Origin: Lachnospiraceae bacterium
Lineage (GTDB): Bacteria > Bacillota > Clostridia > Lachnospirales > Lachnospiraceae
Direction of reading: 5' to 3'
Assembly (NCBI GenBank): GCA_014804785.1
Contig: JAAUZD010000004.1
Span: 1-64,000 of the forward strand
DNA: 64,000 bases
Positions 35,036-44,427 of the stretch are shown here, piece after piece. Positions within the stretch are counted from its first letter, which is position 1. Every line of letters starts with the position of its first letter. Under the pieces are notes generated by a model that was not told where the DNA came from, made no database searches, and saw only the letters and a program-made list of their open reading frames with translations. The position numbers and the translations under genes are program-made.

Positions 35036-36460
35036 CTAATCCGCATTGTTGATTTCAGCCAGATAAGTTTCTGACCGGTTTGCTATCTCCGTATTTGGAA
35101 AATTGTCAATTACCTCCGCATAAAGTTCTTTAGCCTTATCATCATCGCCGCTTCTCCGATAACTATTTGCCAAATGATACAGCGCATCACCATTTGTATT
35201 ATCATATTGATAAGCTCTAGCCAGATTGGGAATTGCCGCCTCATAATCGTCCGCGCGATAGCTTGCATATCCGGCATTATAATAATAATTGACCAGTTTC
35301 TCCCCCAGCAGCTCTATGAAATCATCATATAACGCGGTAAAGGATTTTGTCTTCTCCTGACTGCCCTCCTCGCCATTCTCTTCCTCATCCAGTGCCTCCA
35401 GATAAACTGCGATTGTCTGTATATCGTCAGGATTCTTCAAATATGCATCAACTGCCATCATAAGTCCATCCGTCGCCTTCAGCGTTCCGTCAGTTCCCTG
35501 ATAGGAGGAGAGTTCATCACTCAGCTCTGCATTTTCATCCGTAAGCTTCTGCACCTTCTGCTCCAGTTCATCAATTGTTGCTGTTTTGGCATCAGAGTTC
35601 TCACTGACAGCCCGCAGTTCCTTGTTGATGTTCGCCTTCGCATTTCGAATCTGTCCCGGTAAAATCAGGAAACATGCAATCGCAACACCGATGAGCACAC
35701 CGATTCCCAGATTCAGCAAGGTGGAAACGCCCTTCGTCTCCTTCATATTTACCGGCTGGATAATCGTTTCATTGCCGCTTTGGTAACGCACCACATTTTC
35801 TCTGGGCATTTTCTTTTTGGAAGTATTCTTAACTGCTTCCTCCGGCATCATCATATGCTCCACTTCTTTCATATAGCGGAGCGTCGTCGTATTATTCGTA
35901 TCGATCTTGCAGCATTTTTCCAATTCTCTATGCGCCTTTTCCCATTCCTCTGCAACAATATACAAAAGAGCAAGCAACTGGTGCGCCCTCACATACTTGG
36001 GATTATAGGACAGCACCTTTTTCAGCTGTATCACAGCCAAATCCTGACTATCCTGATAGCAATAAAGCAATGCCTGATTATATTTTTTAATCGTCTGATT
36101 GATTGTATCAAGTCTTGCCTGATTCGTCTGTATCATATCAATATAATCATCTGCAATATTCTTTTTGGGACGTAGATTTTTGCTGATGACCCACTCACCT
36201 AAAGCCGAAACCACTTCGCCCATTTCAAAATAAACAAGACCTAACAGATTTCTTGCATCAATATTATTTTTATTAAATTTTAAGCTTTGCCGTAAGCTAA
36301 CAATTGCTCCGGATAAATCTCTTACCGTTGCCTTTTCCAGTCCATCATTATAAAAACGGTTGGACATAACTAATATTCTCTTATAAAGGGACACATCCGC
36401 ACCACAGCCCGTACAAAAATCGTGTTCTGACAAACGGCACCCACACTTATAACAAATCAT
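35036..36460 (-). CDS. Zinc-ribbon, TPR and coiled-coil membrane protein of unknown function
   Basis: A 474-residue protein. It opens with a zinc ribbon (CYKCGCRL ... CTGCG, residues about 3-20), then three or more TPR units to about residue 195. One membrane helix follows (about 244-265, GIGVLIGVAIACFLILPG), then a coiled coil, an acidic spacer and two more TPR units (YYNAGYASYRADDYEAAI, ALYHLANSYRRSGDDDKA). A GTG lies 15 bases upstream, but GGAG is spaced for ATG 36460. It directly follows the 49-residue gene. The role is unknown; a protein scaffold at the membrane is plausible. Confidence 0.85.
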   Translation of the reverse strand: MICYKCGCRLSEHDFCTGCGADVSLYKRILVMSNRFYNDGLEKATVRDLSGAIVSLRQSLKFNKNNIDARNLLGLVYFEMGEVVSALGEWVISKNLRPKKNIADDYIDMIQTNQARLDTINQTIKKYNQALLYCYQDSQDLAVIQLKKVLSYNPKYVRAHQLLALLYIVAEEWEKAHRELEKCCKIDTNNTTTLRYMKEVEHMMMPEEAVKNTSKKKMPRENVVRYQSGNETIIQPVNMKETKGVSTLLNLGIGVLIGVAIACFLILPGQIRNAKANINKELRAVSENSDAKTATIDELEQKVQKLTDENAELSDELSSYQGTDGTLKATDGLMMAVDAYLKNPDDIQTIAVYLEALDEEENGEEGSQEKTKSFTALYDDFIELLGEKLVNYYYNAGYASYRADDYEAAIPNLARAYQYDNTNGDALYHLANSYRRSGDDDKAKELYAEVIDNFPNTEIANRSETYLAEINNAD

Positions 36461-36471
36461 GCCGTCACTCC

Positions 36472-36621
36472 TCACTCTTCTTCTTCCGTTTTTGCCTTTT
36501 CTACCATCTTAATCAATATATCTGCCATATCTGTCAAATCCTGATTATATATAGCTTCTTCCGCATCTTCAACCTCAAGGCTGGGATGAAATTTCTTTAA
36601 TTCCTCTTCAAAATCAATCAT
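36472..36621 (-). CDS. 49-residue acidic protein between folC and the TPR gene
   Basis: ATG 36621 follows the folC stop with one base between, and AGGAG sits about eight bases ahead, inside the end of folC. The product starts MIDFEEELKKFHPSLEVED and ends KTEEEE; it is strongly acidic and predicted helical. Its TGA at 36472 is followed at once by GGAGTG, the ribosome site of the TPR gene. The tight coupling on both sides supports a real gene. I recognise no family. Confidence 0.7.
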   Translation of the reverse strand: MIDFEEELKKFHPSLEVEDAEEAIYNQDLTDMADILIKMVEKAKTEEEE

Positions 36622-36622
36622 T

Positions 36623-37900
36623 TTATTTTCTCCTCATCAGGGACTTCATCTGTCCTATCAAATACATTGAACCGGCAATATATATCACATCCTCATTCCC
36701 TTTCAGGGATAAAAGATGATGATATGCCTCTTCGGCACCAATATGGAAACTGCAAATCATTTCCGTACATTGCCCCCAAATTGTTTTCAGTTCTTCTATG
36801 GACACACTTCTATCTGTTTCTAAAAGAGTTACGGCTGCTTGGTCAAAAAGCCCGGATTTTATAATCTTCTGGATCATAAAATCATAACGCTTGTCCCGGA
36901 CGACCCCAAACAGTAAAAATCTTTTTCCTCTGCACCCGTCCCTTTCAACTGTATGCAGAAATGCCTCTATGCCATCTTCATTATGCGCGCCATCCAGGTA
37001 AATCCCCGGCATGGCTTCTTCCATCCTGCCCGGCCATTGGGCAGACCACAAGCCTTTTCTGACAGAATCTTCTGTAATTCCTGCATCCTGCAGCACTTCT
37101 GATGCTGCAACTGCCAGTGCTGCATTTTCTGTCTGATACAGCGCAACTGTATCCAATAAAAGACTAACATAATTATAATAACCAGTATGGAGTGAAAAAT
37201 CAATGCTTTTATTGTTTATATTCACATTCAAAATATTGTTTTTTCCGATTATAATCGTGGGACTTTGTGCTTTTTTCGCATATTCAGTCAAAACCTTTGT
37301 ACTCTCCGCTCTTTTGTCCATAAATACCACCGGCACGCCTTTCTTTATAATGCCGGCTTTCTCCGCAGCAATCTTTGAAAGACTGTTTCCCAGATATTGC
37401 ATGTGATCATAGCCGATTTCTGTAATCACACACACTTCAGGCTTTTCAATGCAGTTCGTCGCATCCAGCCTTCCTCCCATACCCGTTTCCAGAATAATAT
37501 ATTCCGGTTCTTTCACCTTAAAGTAAGCCATCGCCATCAGAAAAAGAAACTCAAAAAAGGATGGATGATTCTTGCTATCTACTGTTTCTATAACCCTGCC
37601 AAAGCAGCTTACAAACTCTTCTTTTGAGATCATCACATCGTTGATACTGATTCTTTCCCTCATGGTTTCCAGGTGGGGCGAGATAAACATCCCCACACTA
37701 TATCTGCTCTCCATCAGGATAGAACGCAAATAAGCACAAACGGAACCTTTTCCGTTTGTGCCTGCAACATGAATGATCCTGCTCTTAATTCTGCCGCCGG
37801 AAATCTGATCTAACAATTCTTTTGTATCCTTCAGAGTATGCTTTCCGGCAAACTTAGGGATATCAAGAATATATTTCTCCACATCCTCATACGATTTCAT
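36623..37900 (-). CDS. folC: Folylpolyglutamate synthase / dihydrofolate synthase
   Basis: A Mur-ligase-family enzyme that adds glutamate to folates, 425 residues. The P-loop HVAGTNGKGSVCAYL, ISPHLE, ILETGMGGRLDATN and DGAHNEDGIEAF are all conserved. ATG 37900 (MKSYEDVEKYIL) follows AGGGG in a dispersed repeat; the frame continues 48 bases further but without support. Genes after it (the 49-residue protein and the TPR protein) are tightly coupled, with no evident functional link. Confidence 0.95.
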   Translation of the reverse strand: MKSYEDVEKYILDIPKFAGKHTLKDTKELLDQISGGRIKSRIIHVAGTNGKGSVCAYLRSILMESRYSVGMFISPHLETMRERISINDVMISKEEFVSCFGRVIETVDSKNHPSFFEFLFLMAMAYFKVKEPEYIILETGMGGRLDATNCIEKPEVCVITEIGYDHMQYLGNSLSKIAAEKAGIIKKGVPVVFMDKRAESTKVLTEYAKKAQSPTIIIGKNNILNVNINNKSIDFSLHTGYYNYVSLLLDTVALYQTENAALAVAASEVLQDAGITEDSVRKGLWSAQWPGRMEEAMPGIYLDGAHNEDGIEAFLHTVERDGCRGKRFLLFGVVRDKRYDFMIQKIIKSGLFDQAAVTLLETDRSVSIEELKTIWGQCTEMICSFHIGAEEAYHHLLSLKGNEDVIYIAGSMYLIGQMKSLMRRK

Positions 37901-37906
37901 ATTTAT

Positions 37907-37944
37907 CCCCTCTGCATACCGCAGACCATGCCTGCGATGCTGCG
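37907..37944. repeat. Dispersed short repeat carrying a ribosome-binding site, copy B
   Basis: Matches 11653-11689 with only a few differences. It lies directly before the folC start and contains its AGAGGGG ribosome site in minus-strand sense. A shorter relative (GTATGCAGAGGG) precedes purF. Confidence 0.6.
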
Positions 37945-37954
37945 TCAATGCATC

Positions 37955-39529
37955 TTAAGAATACGCAATGACACTGCTTTCAATCATGCCTCTTTCCTGA
38001 TAATACTTCATAAAGCAGGTATTTCTTTCGATTGGCATCTGAATCTGGGCAAGGCAGACTACTGTACCTCGATAAACATTGCCATTTACCACAATCTCTG
38101 ACCGCTTGCCCTTGGCTATGGTCGCTTCGCATTTTTTCCGCTCAATCGTGTTCTCCTCAATCTCCTTCTTCAAGGCTTTCACCCTGGTCTCAAGATTCTT
38201 TATCCGGCTCTCCATAATATCCGGGATTTTACCGTTTGCTACCTTTTTCTTGTAAAGAAGGTCTGATACTTTCTCTGACAGTTCCTGCAATTCCGTGGCC
38301 TGCTCTGCCTCTACCGCCTTGACCATCTGCAGTCTCGTATAGACTTCCTTTTCACTTCCCACATGAATTACAGTCCTTACCTCTGCCGGGTTTCCGATTT
38401 CAGTCGCGGATATACCCATCATCGCATGTGTATATCCGCCAATAATGGCGCCCTTATTCCCTGTAAGGATGACCTGTCCTTCAGATGATATTCTGGAATT
38501 TAAGATAGTATTCGCTTGTACATTGCCTCCGGCAACTACCACTGTATGTTCAATAAAATCTGCAAAAATATTGCCTCTTGCAGAAATCTTTGCTCTCTGG
38601 GCCCCCTGAATGCCCTTTTTCAAAATGATGTCTCCGCCTGCAAATAAATTAACCGCTTCAACTGTTCCCTTAACTTCAATATTCCTTCCCGCCCGGATCA
38701 CCACGCCTGCTTCTACATTGCCGTTGATGACGATATCTCCAAAAAATTCAACCTTTCCGGTTATCAAAGTGACATCCCCATTAATCTCATGCATGGACTG
38801 AATATCTACTTTGCCGTCTTTAAATTCAATCTTTCCGTCCTTCTGCGCCAGATAAACATCCGGGTTATCTTTACTGCTGACCACCTGCCCTCTGAGGGGT
38901 GGAGCTTCTTTCACCTTTTTCGCCTGCAGTACCCTTCCTCTTACATCATATCCGTTCTCTCCTGCCTCGGAATGATGATAAATTGCAATTACCTCGTCTT
39001 TGCGGACATTCTGGAGTACGCTCATGCTGGTATAATCCACGCTGCCATCAGGCAAGACCTTTGGCGCCCTATGCCGGTCAGGGTCGAATTTATATTCATA
39101 ATATCCATCCTTCCCCTCAATCGCCGGCTGTCCCTTTGCCACAACGATTTCACGCTCATATACCTTCTTTTTGATCATCGCAGTCAGATTAGAGTGATGA
39201 TACCCTGTGGTTATCCCTTTCTTTTTAAGGAAATCCACGATTTCCTCCATGGTGTATTTTTCTTTTCCCTTTCCGGGTACTGCCAAATACAGCCACGCGT
39301 GCATATCATCCTCCGCAATTTTTATGTAAGAACCGTTTTCCTCTATGCTAAGGGCATTGGTATTGGTCTCATCTATAATATCACTCAGCATCTGACCGTT
39401 CGGGATTGGCTCAAATAACGTCTCCTCACTTTTAGCTGTCGATCCGCCATCCTCCATAATCAGCGCTTCCATTTCCTTCCGAAGTTCCGCAATCTCATCT
39501 TCTGATAAAAAATCTGTCTTGCTGCCCAT
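37955..39529 (-). CDS. FapA (DUF342) family protein
   Basis: A 524-residue cytoplasmic protein. The N-terminal part (to about residue 150) is the FapA N domain. The centre is the beta-helical DUF342 core with regularly spaced Gly/Asn-rich turns (DIVINGNVEAGVVIRAGRNIEV split over two rungs, NLFAGGDIILKKGIQG). A coiled coil (about 420-480) precedes a last beta segment. The family has been linked to envelope or polymer assembly and flagellar control in some bacteria, but its activity here is unknown. It stands alone between folC and valS; the start lies behind GGGAGG. Confidence 0.9.
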   Translation of the reverse strand: MGSKTDFLSEDEIAELRKEMEALIMEDGGSTAKSEETLFEPIPNGQMLSDIIDETNTNALSIEENGSYIKIAEDDMHAWLYLAVPGKGKEKYTMEEIVDFLKKKGITTGYHHSNLTAMIKKKVYEREIVVAKGQPAIEGKDGYYEYKFDPDRHRAPKVLPDGSVDYTSMSVLQNVRKDEVIAIYHHSEAGENGYDVRGRVLQAKKVKEAPPLRGQVVSSKDNPDVYLAQKDGKIEFKDGKVDIQSMHEINGDVTLITGKVEFFGDIVINGNVEAGVVIRAGRNIEVKGTVEAVNLFAGGDIILKKGIQGAQRAKISARGNIFADFIEHTVVVAGGNVQANTILNSRISSEGQVILTGNKGAIIGGYTHAMMGISATEIGNPAEVRTVIHVGSEKEVYTRLQMVKAVEAEQATELQELSEKVSDLLYKKKVANGKIPDIMESRIKNLETRVKALKKEIEENTIERKKCEATIAKGKRSEIVVNGNVYRGTVVCLAQIQMPIERNTCFMKYYQERGMIESSVIAYS

Positions 39530-39587
39530 CTTGTGCCCTCCCTTCTTTTTATTATTTATAATGACACTATCATTATAATATCATCAC

Positions 39588-39645
39588 AAATTTCATTACT
39601 ATTGTAATACCATTACTATTGTAACATCATTACTATCATTGTTGC
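39588..39645. repeat. AT-rich short direct repeats upstream of the FapA-family gene
   Basis: Units of about 17 bases of the form TTACAATAGTAATG (minus-strand sense) occur twice exactly, with partial copies on either side, within the 130-base gap ahead of the FapA-family start. Confidence 0.6.
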
Positions 39646-39659
39646 AAACATAAAAAAAA

Positions 39660-39690
39660 GAACCGTAATCTAATTTTAAGATTACGGTTC
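39660..39690 (-). terminator. Rho-independent terminator of valS
   Basis: A 12-bp stem, GAACCGTAATCT with AGATTACGGTTC and a 7-nt loop, followed on the minus strand by eight T residues. It starts 5 bp past the valS stop. Confidence 0.92.
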
Positions 39691-39695
39691 CCTTT

Positions 39696-42356
39696 CTACT
39701 TCTGCAGCTGTGCAAGGCGCATTTTAACCTGTTCCATCATCTGCGTATACTTGGTGCGTTTTTCTCTTTCTTCAGAAATCTTTGCCTCCGGTGCCTTGGA
39801 TACAAATTTCTCATTATTCAGCATACCGTTGACACGGGCAAGTTCACCCTCAAGTCTCTTTTCCTCTTTTTTAAGGCGTTCAATTTCCTGACCTAAGTCA
39901 ACCAGTTCTGCAAAAGGGATATAAAGAGTTGCATTGGCAATCACTACCGATACTGCATCCTCAGCGATACCCGCCTTATCCTTCTGAATGGTTACTTCCG
40001 ATGCATATGCAAGGGAGCCGAAAAACAGTCTGCCTTCTGTAAAGGCATTGATGATTGCTTCCTCTTCACTTACCACAAATACCTGCGCCTTTCTGCTGGG
40101 AGCAACATTCATTTCTGTACGGACATTCCTGATTCCCCTTACTGCTTCCTTGATGATTTCAATATCCTTTTCTTCCTTTTCAAAGTTCCATGCAGTCTGA
40201 TACTCGGGCCACTTAGAAATCATGATAGATTCCTCTTCGGACTGCAGTGTACAGAAAATTTCCTCTGTAATGAAAGGCATATATGGATGAAGCAATTTAA
40301 GCGCATGAAGCAGGACTGTTTTCAGCGTCCAAAGTGCTGCATCTTTACTCATCTGATCATCTGAATTATAGAGACGGGGCTTCACCATCTCGATATACCA
40401 GTCGCAGAATTCATCCCAGATAAAGTCATAAACCTTCTGAACCGCAATACCAAGTTCAAAGCTGTCCATATTGTCTGTTACCTCTTTGATCAGCGTATTC
40501 AGTTTAGACAGAATCCACTTGTCAACCGGTTCTAAGGAAGGATTTTCCACCTTTAAGCCTTCTTCCGGCATATTCATCATAATAAAGCGGGAAGCATTCC
40601 ATATTTTGTTTGCAAAATTTCTGCTTGCCTCCACTCTCTCATAGTAGAAACGCATATCATTGCCGGGTGCATTTCCCGTAATCAGCGTGAGACGCAGTGC
40701 ATCCGCGCCGTACTGATCAATGATTTCAAGGGGATCAATTCCGTTGCCCAGCGATTTACTCATCTTACGTCCCTGAGAATCCCTTACAAGACCATGGAAC
40801 AATACCGTCTTAAACGGTTTTTCACCCATCTGCTCATAACCTGAAAAGATCATACGGATTACCCAGAAGAAAATAATATCATACCCGGTTACCAGCACAT
40901 CTGTGGGATAAAAATATTTCAGATCTTCTGTCTGCTTGGGCCATCCCAGCGTTGAGAAAGGCCAGAGCGCTGAGGAAAACCATGTATCGAGCGTATCCGG
41001 ATCCTGCGTAAAATGATCGCATCCGCACTTAGGGCACTTAGAAGGCTCTGCGGCGCTTACCACAACTTCACCGCATTTATCACAGTAATAAGCCGGAATC
41101 CGGTGTCCCCACCAGAGCTGTCTGGAAATACACCAGTCACGGATATTATCAGTCCAGTTAAAATAGGTCTTTTCCATACGTTTCGGAATCAACTGGATAT
41201 CACCGTTTTTCACTGCTTCCACAGCTGGTTTGATCAGTTCCTCCATCTTCACGAACCACTGCTGCTTGATCATAGGCTCGATGGTGGTCTTGCACCGGTC
41301 ATGGGTTCCCACATTATGGGAATAATCTTCAATCTTTACTAAAAGCCCCATCTCATCCAGTTCTTTTACAATGGCGTTTCTTGCTTCATAACGGTCCATT
41401 CCGCAGAACTTGCCGCCATTTTCATTGATGGTGGCATCATCATTCAAGATATTGATTTCCGACAGGTTATGACGCTTGCCGACCTCGAAATCGTTAGGGT
41501 CATGGGCAGGTGTGATTTTTACTACACCGGTACCGAATTCCATATCCACATAAGAATCTGCCACTACCGGAATTTCCCTATTGACAATGGGAAGCATCAG
41601 CGTCTTGCCAATGATATCCTTGTACCTGTCATCTTCCGGATTGACTGCCACAGCAGTATCTCCCAACATTGTTTCCGGTCTGGTGGTTGCAAATTCCACG
41701 AATCGTGTGGTACTTACACTGCCATCCTCTTCAATGACAGGATATTTGATATGCCAGAAATGCCCTGCCTGCTCTGCATATTCCACCTCTGCATCCGATA
41801 TGGAAGTATTGCAGACCGGACACCAGTTGATGATACGGCTTCCTTTATAAATCCAGCCCTTTTCATGCATCTTACAGAATACTTCCGTTACAGCCTTATT
41901 ACAGCCTTCATCCATGGTAAAACGCTCTCTATCCCAGTCACAGGAGGAGCCCAGTTTCTTTAACTGACTGATGATTCTTCCGCCGTATTCCTTTTTCCAA
42001 TCCCATGCACGTTCCAGAAAGCCGTCACGTCCCAGATCTTCCTTGCTGATGCCCTCTTCCTTCAGCTTTTCGATAATCTTAACTTCGGTTGCAATGCTGG
42101 CATGATCCGTGCCCGGCTGCCATAGTGCATTATATCCCTGCATCCTCTTAAATCGGATCAGAATATCCTGCATGGTGTTATCCAGTGCATGTCCCATATG
42201 AAGCTGCCCTGTGATATTTGGAGGGGGAATTACAATGGTAAAAGGCGTCTTGGAATGGTCTACTTCGGCATGGAAATACTTCTTTTCCAGCCATTTCTCA
42301 TAAATTCTGTCCTCGATTCCTTTAGGATCATAGGTCTTTGCAAGTTCTTTGCTCAT
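39696..42356 (-). CDS. valS: Valyl-tRNA synthetase
   Basis: Class I synthetase of 886 residues that charges tRNA-Val and edits Thr-tRNA-Val. The HIGH motif is seen in [15 protein letters not shown] and the KMSKS motif in [13 protein letters not shown]. The CP1 editing domain is present ([13 protein letters not shown]) and the C-terminal tRNA-contacting coiled coil covers about the last 65 residues. CxxC pairs (CPVC; CDKC with CPKC) suggest structural zinc. It is preceded by a T-box leader with its own promoter and followed by a strong terminator, so it is a single-gene unit regulated by uncharged tRNA-Val. Confidence 0.98.
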   Translation of the reverse strand: MSKELAKTYDPKGIEDRIYEKWLEKKYFHAEVDHSKTPFTIVIPPPNITGQLHMGHALDNTMQDILIRFKRMQGYNALWQPGTDHASIATEVKIIEKLKEEGISKEDLGRDGFLERAWDWKKEYGGRIISQLKKLGSSCDWDRERFTMDEGCNKAVTEVFCKMHEKGWIYKGSRIINWCPVCNTSISDAEVEYAEQAGHFWHIKYPVIEEDGSVSTTRFVEFATTRPETMLGDTAVAVNPEDDRYKDIIGKTLMLPIVNREIPVVADSYVDMEFGTGVVKITPAHDPNDFEVGKRHNLSEINILNDDATINENGGKFCGMDRYEARNAIVKELDEMGLLVKIEDYSHNVGTHDRCKTTIEPMIKQQWFVKMEELIKPAVEAVKNGDIQLIPKRMEKTYFNWTDNIRDWCISRQLWWGHRIPAYYCDKCGEVVVSAAEPSKCPKCGCDHFTQDPDTLDTWFSSALWPFSTLGWPKQTEDLKYFYPTDVLVTGYDIIFFWVIRMIFSGYEQMGEKPFKTVLFHGLVRDSQGRKMSKSLGNGIDPLEIIDQYGADALRLTLITGNAPGNDMRFYYERVEASRNFANKIWNASRFIMMNMPEEGLKVENPSLEPVDKWILSKLNTLIKEVTDNMDSFELGIAVQKVYDFIWDEFCDWYIEMVKPRLYNSDDQMSKDAALWTLKTVLLHALKLLHPYMPFITEEIFCTLQSEEESIMISKWPEYQTAWNFEKEEKDIEIIKEAVRGIRNVRTEMNVAPSRKAQVFVVSEEEAIINAFTEGRLFFGSLAYASEVTIQKDKAGIAEDAVSVVIANATLYIPFAELVDLGQEIERLKKEEKRLEGELARVNGMLNNEKFVSKAPEAKISEEREKRTKYTQMMEQVKMRLAQLQK

Positions 42357-42381
42357 AATTACTCTCCTTTGCTTGTCATGT

Positions 42382-42673
42382 AAAAAAGCGCCCTTAACAG
42401 ATCATATTTATCTGCTAAGGGCGCATCTTCTTTTCTGTTGCGCGGTACCACCTTTGCTTATCACTTATGCGATTTCTTTCAAAATCCTATCCGTTAACGG
42501 GGATAAGGCGTGAAGACTTACTTCTGTTCGGTCTTCCAGTTCCAAAGCTACCTTCCGCATTCCTTTCCTTAAAACCTTCCAGCACTGTGCCGCTTATGTT
42601 TCCACACAGGGTTTCTTCTCTGACAGGCAGGATATACGTACTCCTCTTTTTCATTACCTTTATCTGTGAAGTT
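42382..42673 (-). promoter_or_regulatory. T-box riboswitch leader of valS
   Basis: The minus-strand leader contains the T-box core AGGTGGTACCGCG (42441-42453), stem I elements (AGUA, then CAGAGA), and a strong terminator (stem 42388-42402 with 42410-42424, then six U). Uncharged tRNA would pair with the T-box and favour the antiterminator, allowing valS expression. A tentative Val specifier GUA corresponds to 42549-42551, but stem I should be folded to confirm it. This explains the 361-base gap upstream of valS. Confidence 0.93.
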
Positions 42674-42679
42674 ATTCTT

Positions 42680-42708
42680 ATCTTAGTAGCCGTCTTGCCC
42701 TTTGTCAA
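42680..42708 (-). promoter_or_regulatory. Sigma-A promoter of valS
   Basis: Minus strand TTGACA (42703-42708), 17 bases, TAAGAT (42680-42685), placed just after the upstream gene and before the T-box leader. Confidence 0.8.
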
Positions 42709-42717
42709 GAATGATTT

Positions 42718-43569
42718 TTATATTTTTTTGACTTTCAAAATCCCTTCCCCGTAAATTTCAGACCAGAACTGCATTGCCATCTGTGCCTCCTGCGCGCCTA
42801 CTCCAACCAATTTGGAAAATTCATACGCGGCTTCGTCCATCTTCCCTTTCTTGCGCAGTGCTGCAATCTGTTTCACCCCATCTCCATAATAGATGATGCC
42901 GTAATAATTCACAAACCGCTTCCATGATTTCAAAAAGCGCAGCGGAATGACCGGTGAAAAAACACCGCTTGCAATCATCAGATAACGAATTAGGAAAAAA
43001 GCAATTAATCCTGCACCAAAGCTTAATAGTTCTGCCTTATCTTCATAATCCTCCCTGGAAAAATCTTTAAAATCCCCTCGCATATCTATGTAAAAAGAGG
43101 TATCTGTCAGCGTATATCCTTTTTCCTCTATCATCTTAATCAGTTCATCATCTAATTGTCCCATAACCACCCTTCCCACCGGCAGCACCTCATAGCTATC
43201 TGGGAAAAAGGAGGTATCATCCTCATCATGATCATAGTAAGAATTATGAAAGTATTCGTCCACCAGCACCACTTCTTCTGAATCTAATTCGTAGATATGA
43301 TAATAAGTCTTATCATAGTATAGGGAATCAAGTGACCTTCCTTCCTTTAAGTGAACGGTAAAGCAATCTTCCTCCATCATATCCGAAATATCATATGCTA
43401 CCGGTGTGCCCTTATCTGCCGCCGCACCGATTTTCGTATTGGAATACACCATTTCTTCTGATTTTTCCTCCAGCCTGTCAATTACCTTTCCTGCTCCAAA
43501 GCTGACTAGCGCTCCGACTCCAAACGCTACGAGAAAGGCTATCGCAAAATCAATTCTTATCCTCTTCAT
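42718..43569 (-). CDS. Two-helix membrane protein of unknown function
   Basis: A 283-residue protein with an N-terminal membrane helix (about 8-28), an outer or lumenal region of about 150 residues rich in Asp, Tyr and Glu (the segment YYDHDEDDTSFFPDSY is notable), a second helix (about 183-203), and a C-terminal helical cytoplasmic tail of about 80 residues. GGAGG lies ahead of the start. It follows the zinc-ribbon membrane protein gene by 37 bp and ends 10 bp before the valS promoter. No family is recognised with confidence. Confidence 0.75.
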   Translation of the reverse strand: MKRIRIDFAIAFLVAFGVGALVSFGAGKVIDRLEEKSEEMVYSNTKIGAAADKGTPVAYDISDMMEEDCFTVHLKEGRSLDSLYYDKTYYHIYELDSEEVVLVDEYFHNSYYDHDEDDTSFFPDSYEVLPVGRVVMGQLDDELIKMIEEKGYTLTDTSFYIDMRGDFKDFSREDYEDKAELLSFGAGLIAFFLIRYLMIASGVFSPVIPLRFLKSWKRFVNYYGIIYYGDGVKQIAALRKKGKMDEAAYEFSKLVGVGAQEAQMAMQFWSEIYGEGILKVKKI

Positions 43570-43590
43570 GTTTCCTCCTCATTCTTCCTC

Positions 43591-43622
43591 TTATCTGCAT
43601 AGGCTCTTAGTTTATAAAATCT
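43591..43622. repeat. 32-bp direct repeat, copy 1
   Basis: TTATCTGCATAGGCTCTTAG followed by TTTATAAAATCT; matches 44396-44427 at all but three positions. It spans the stop of the 43607-44197 gene. Confidence 0.8.
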
Positions 43623-44197
43623 TCTCTTCCGCGTGCAAGAGAAAACTCTGTAAAGTCAAAGTAGTAAGTTTCCTTATCCTCACAGCTTCCTCTTCTTGGA
43701 AGAAAATCCTTGATTCTGACAATGCTGTTTCCACATTTCTCACACCTATAGCCACAGACATAGCATCCTCTCTGCCTGCCGGGAATTGCGCTCACCAAAG
43801 GAACCCTCTCCATATTTTCGGCAAGATAGCGAAGTGCATCTCCATAGGTCTCATCCCCCACTGCCGGAATCTGGAAAATCGCATCCTCCTCCGTCATGGG
43901 ACGCATTTTCTTTTTGCACTTTGTGCATATGGTATGATCCTTCATATCAATCGATTTTCTTCCCCATAAAAAGCCAATCAGCATTGCCAAGAAGACAGGA
44001 GCTAAGAAAAATCCATACATTACCAATGCGGAACTGTCATTCAGCACCCCCTGCATCACTCCGCTCAGTATTGCACCTATCGGTATTCCTACGATTCCCG
44101 TCACAAGACTCAAACTAAACAGCACAAGATAACACTGTCCTTTCATCCCCCTGTCTTCTTCTCTGGCAAGAATGATTCTTCCCTCTTTTGCATCCAT
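43607..44197 (-). CDS. Membrane protein with zinc-ribbon cysteines, unknown function
   Basis: A 196-residue protein starting MDAKEGRIILAREED; GGGAGG precedes ATG 44197, and 147 open bases upstream lack a comparable site. Two membrane helices (about 20-45 and 58-80) are followed by a cytoplasmic part with CTKCKKK and CYVCGYRCEKCGNS, which would bind one or two zinc ions. Its stop lies inside a 32-bp repeat also found at the end of the aldose-epimerase-like gene. No family recognised. Confidence 0.75.
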   Translation of the reverse strand: MDAKEGRIILAREEDRGMKGQCYLVLFSLSLVTGIVGIPIGAILSGVMQGVLNDSSALVMYGFFLAPVFLAMLIGFLWGRKSIDMKDHTICTKCKKKMRPMTEEDAIFQIPAVGDETYGDALRYLAENMERVPLVSAIPGRQRGCYVCGYRCEKCGNSIVRIKDFLPRRGSCEDKETYYFDFTEFSLARGREDFIN

Positions 44198-44302
44198 GCT
44201 GTTCCTCCCTTTAACACTTATCTTTTCCATTCTGGATAATACTTTCTTTTCAATGCGCAACATGATTATTATAAATAATACAAATTTGAGAACAAGACTC
44301 AC

Positions 44303-44342
44303 AGCACAAGCGGCAGATTTATAGCATAAACGGCAGATGAAC
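44303..44342. repeat. 20-bp tandem duplication
   Basis: AGCACAAGCGGCAGATTTAT is followed directly by AGCATAAACGGCAGATGAAC, 15 of 20 positions alike, in the gap between the zinc-ribbon membrane protein and the epimerase terminator. Confidence 0.5.
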
Positions 44343-44347
44343 ATAAT

Positions 44348-44390
44348 AAAGTCGTTTACAATCCGACCTTCCCGTTTTGTAAACGACTTT
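44348..44390 (-). terminator. Terminator hairpin after the aldose-epimerase-like gene
   Basis: A 14-bp perfect stem (AAAGTCGTTTACAA with TTGTAAACGACTTT) and 15-nt loop, 25 bases past the stop, with a T-rich tail on the minus strand. It likely ends the long run that starts at tig or at a later internal promoter. Confidence 0.75.
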
Positions 44391-44395
44391 CACAT

Positions 44396-44427
44396 TATCT
44401 GCATAGATGCTTAGTTTATAAAATCTC
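44396..44427. repeat. 32-bp direct repeat, copy 2
   Basis: Matches 43591-43622 at 29 of 32 bases. It spans the stop of the aldose-epimerase-like gene, but in a different reading frame from copy 1. Confidence 0.8.

Noticed and set aside
42487-42708. 73-codon minus-strand frame upstream of valS
   Set aside because: It lies in the T-box leader and overlaps promoter and stem I.
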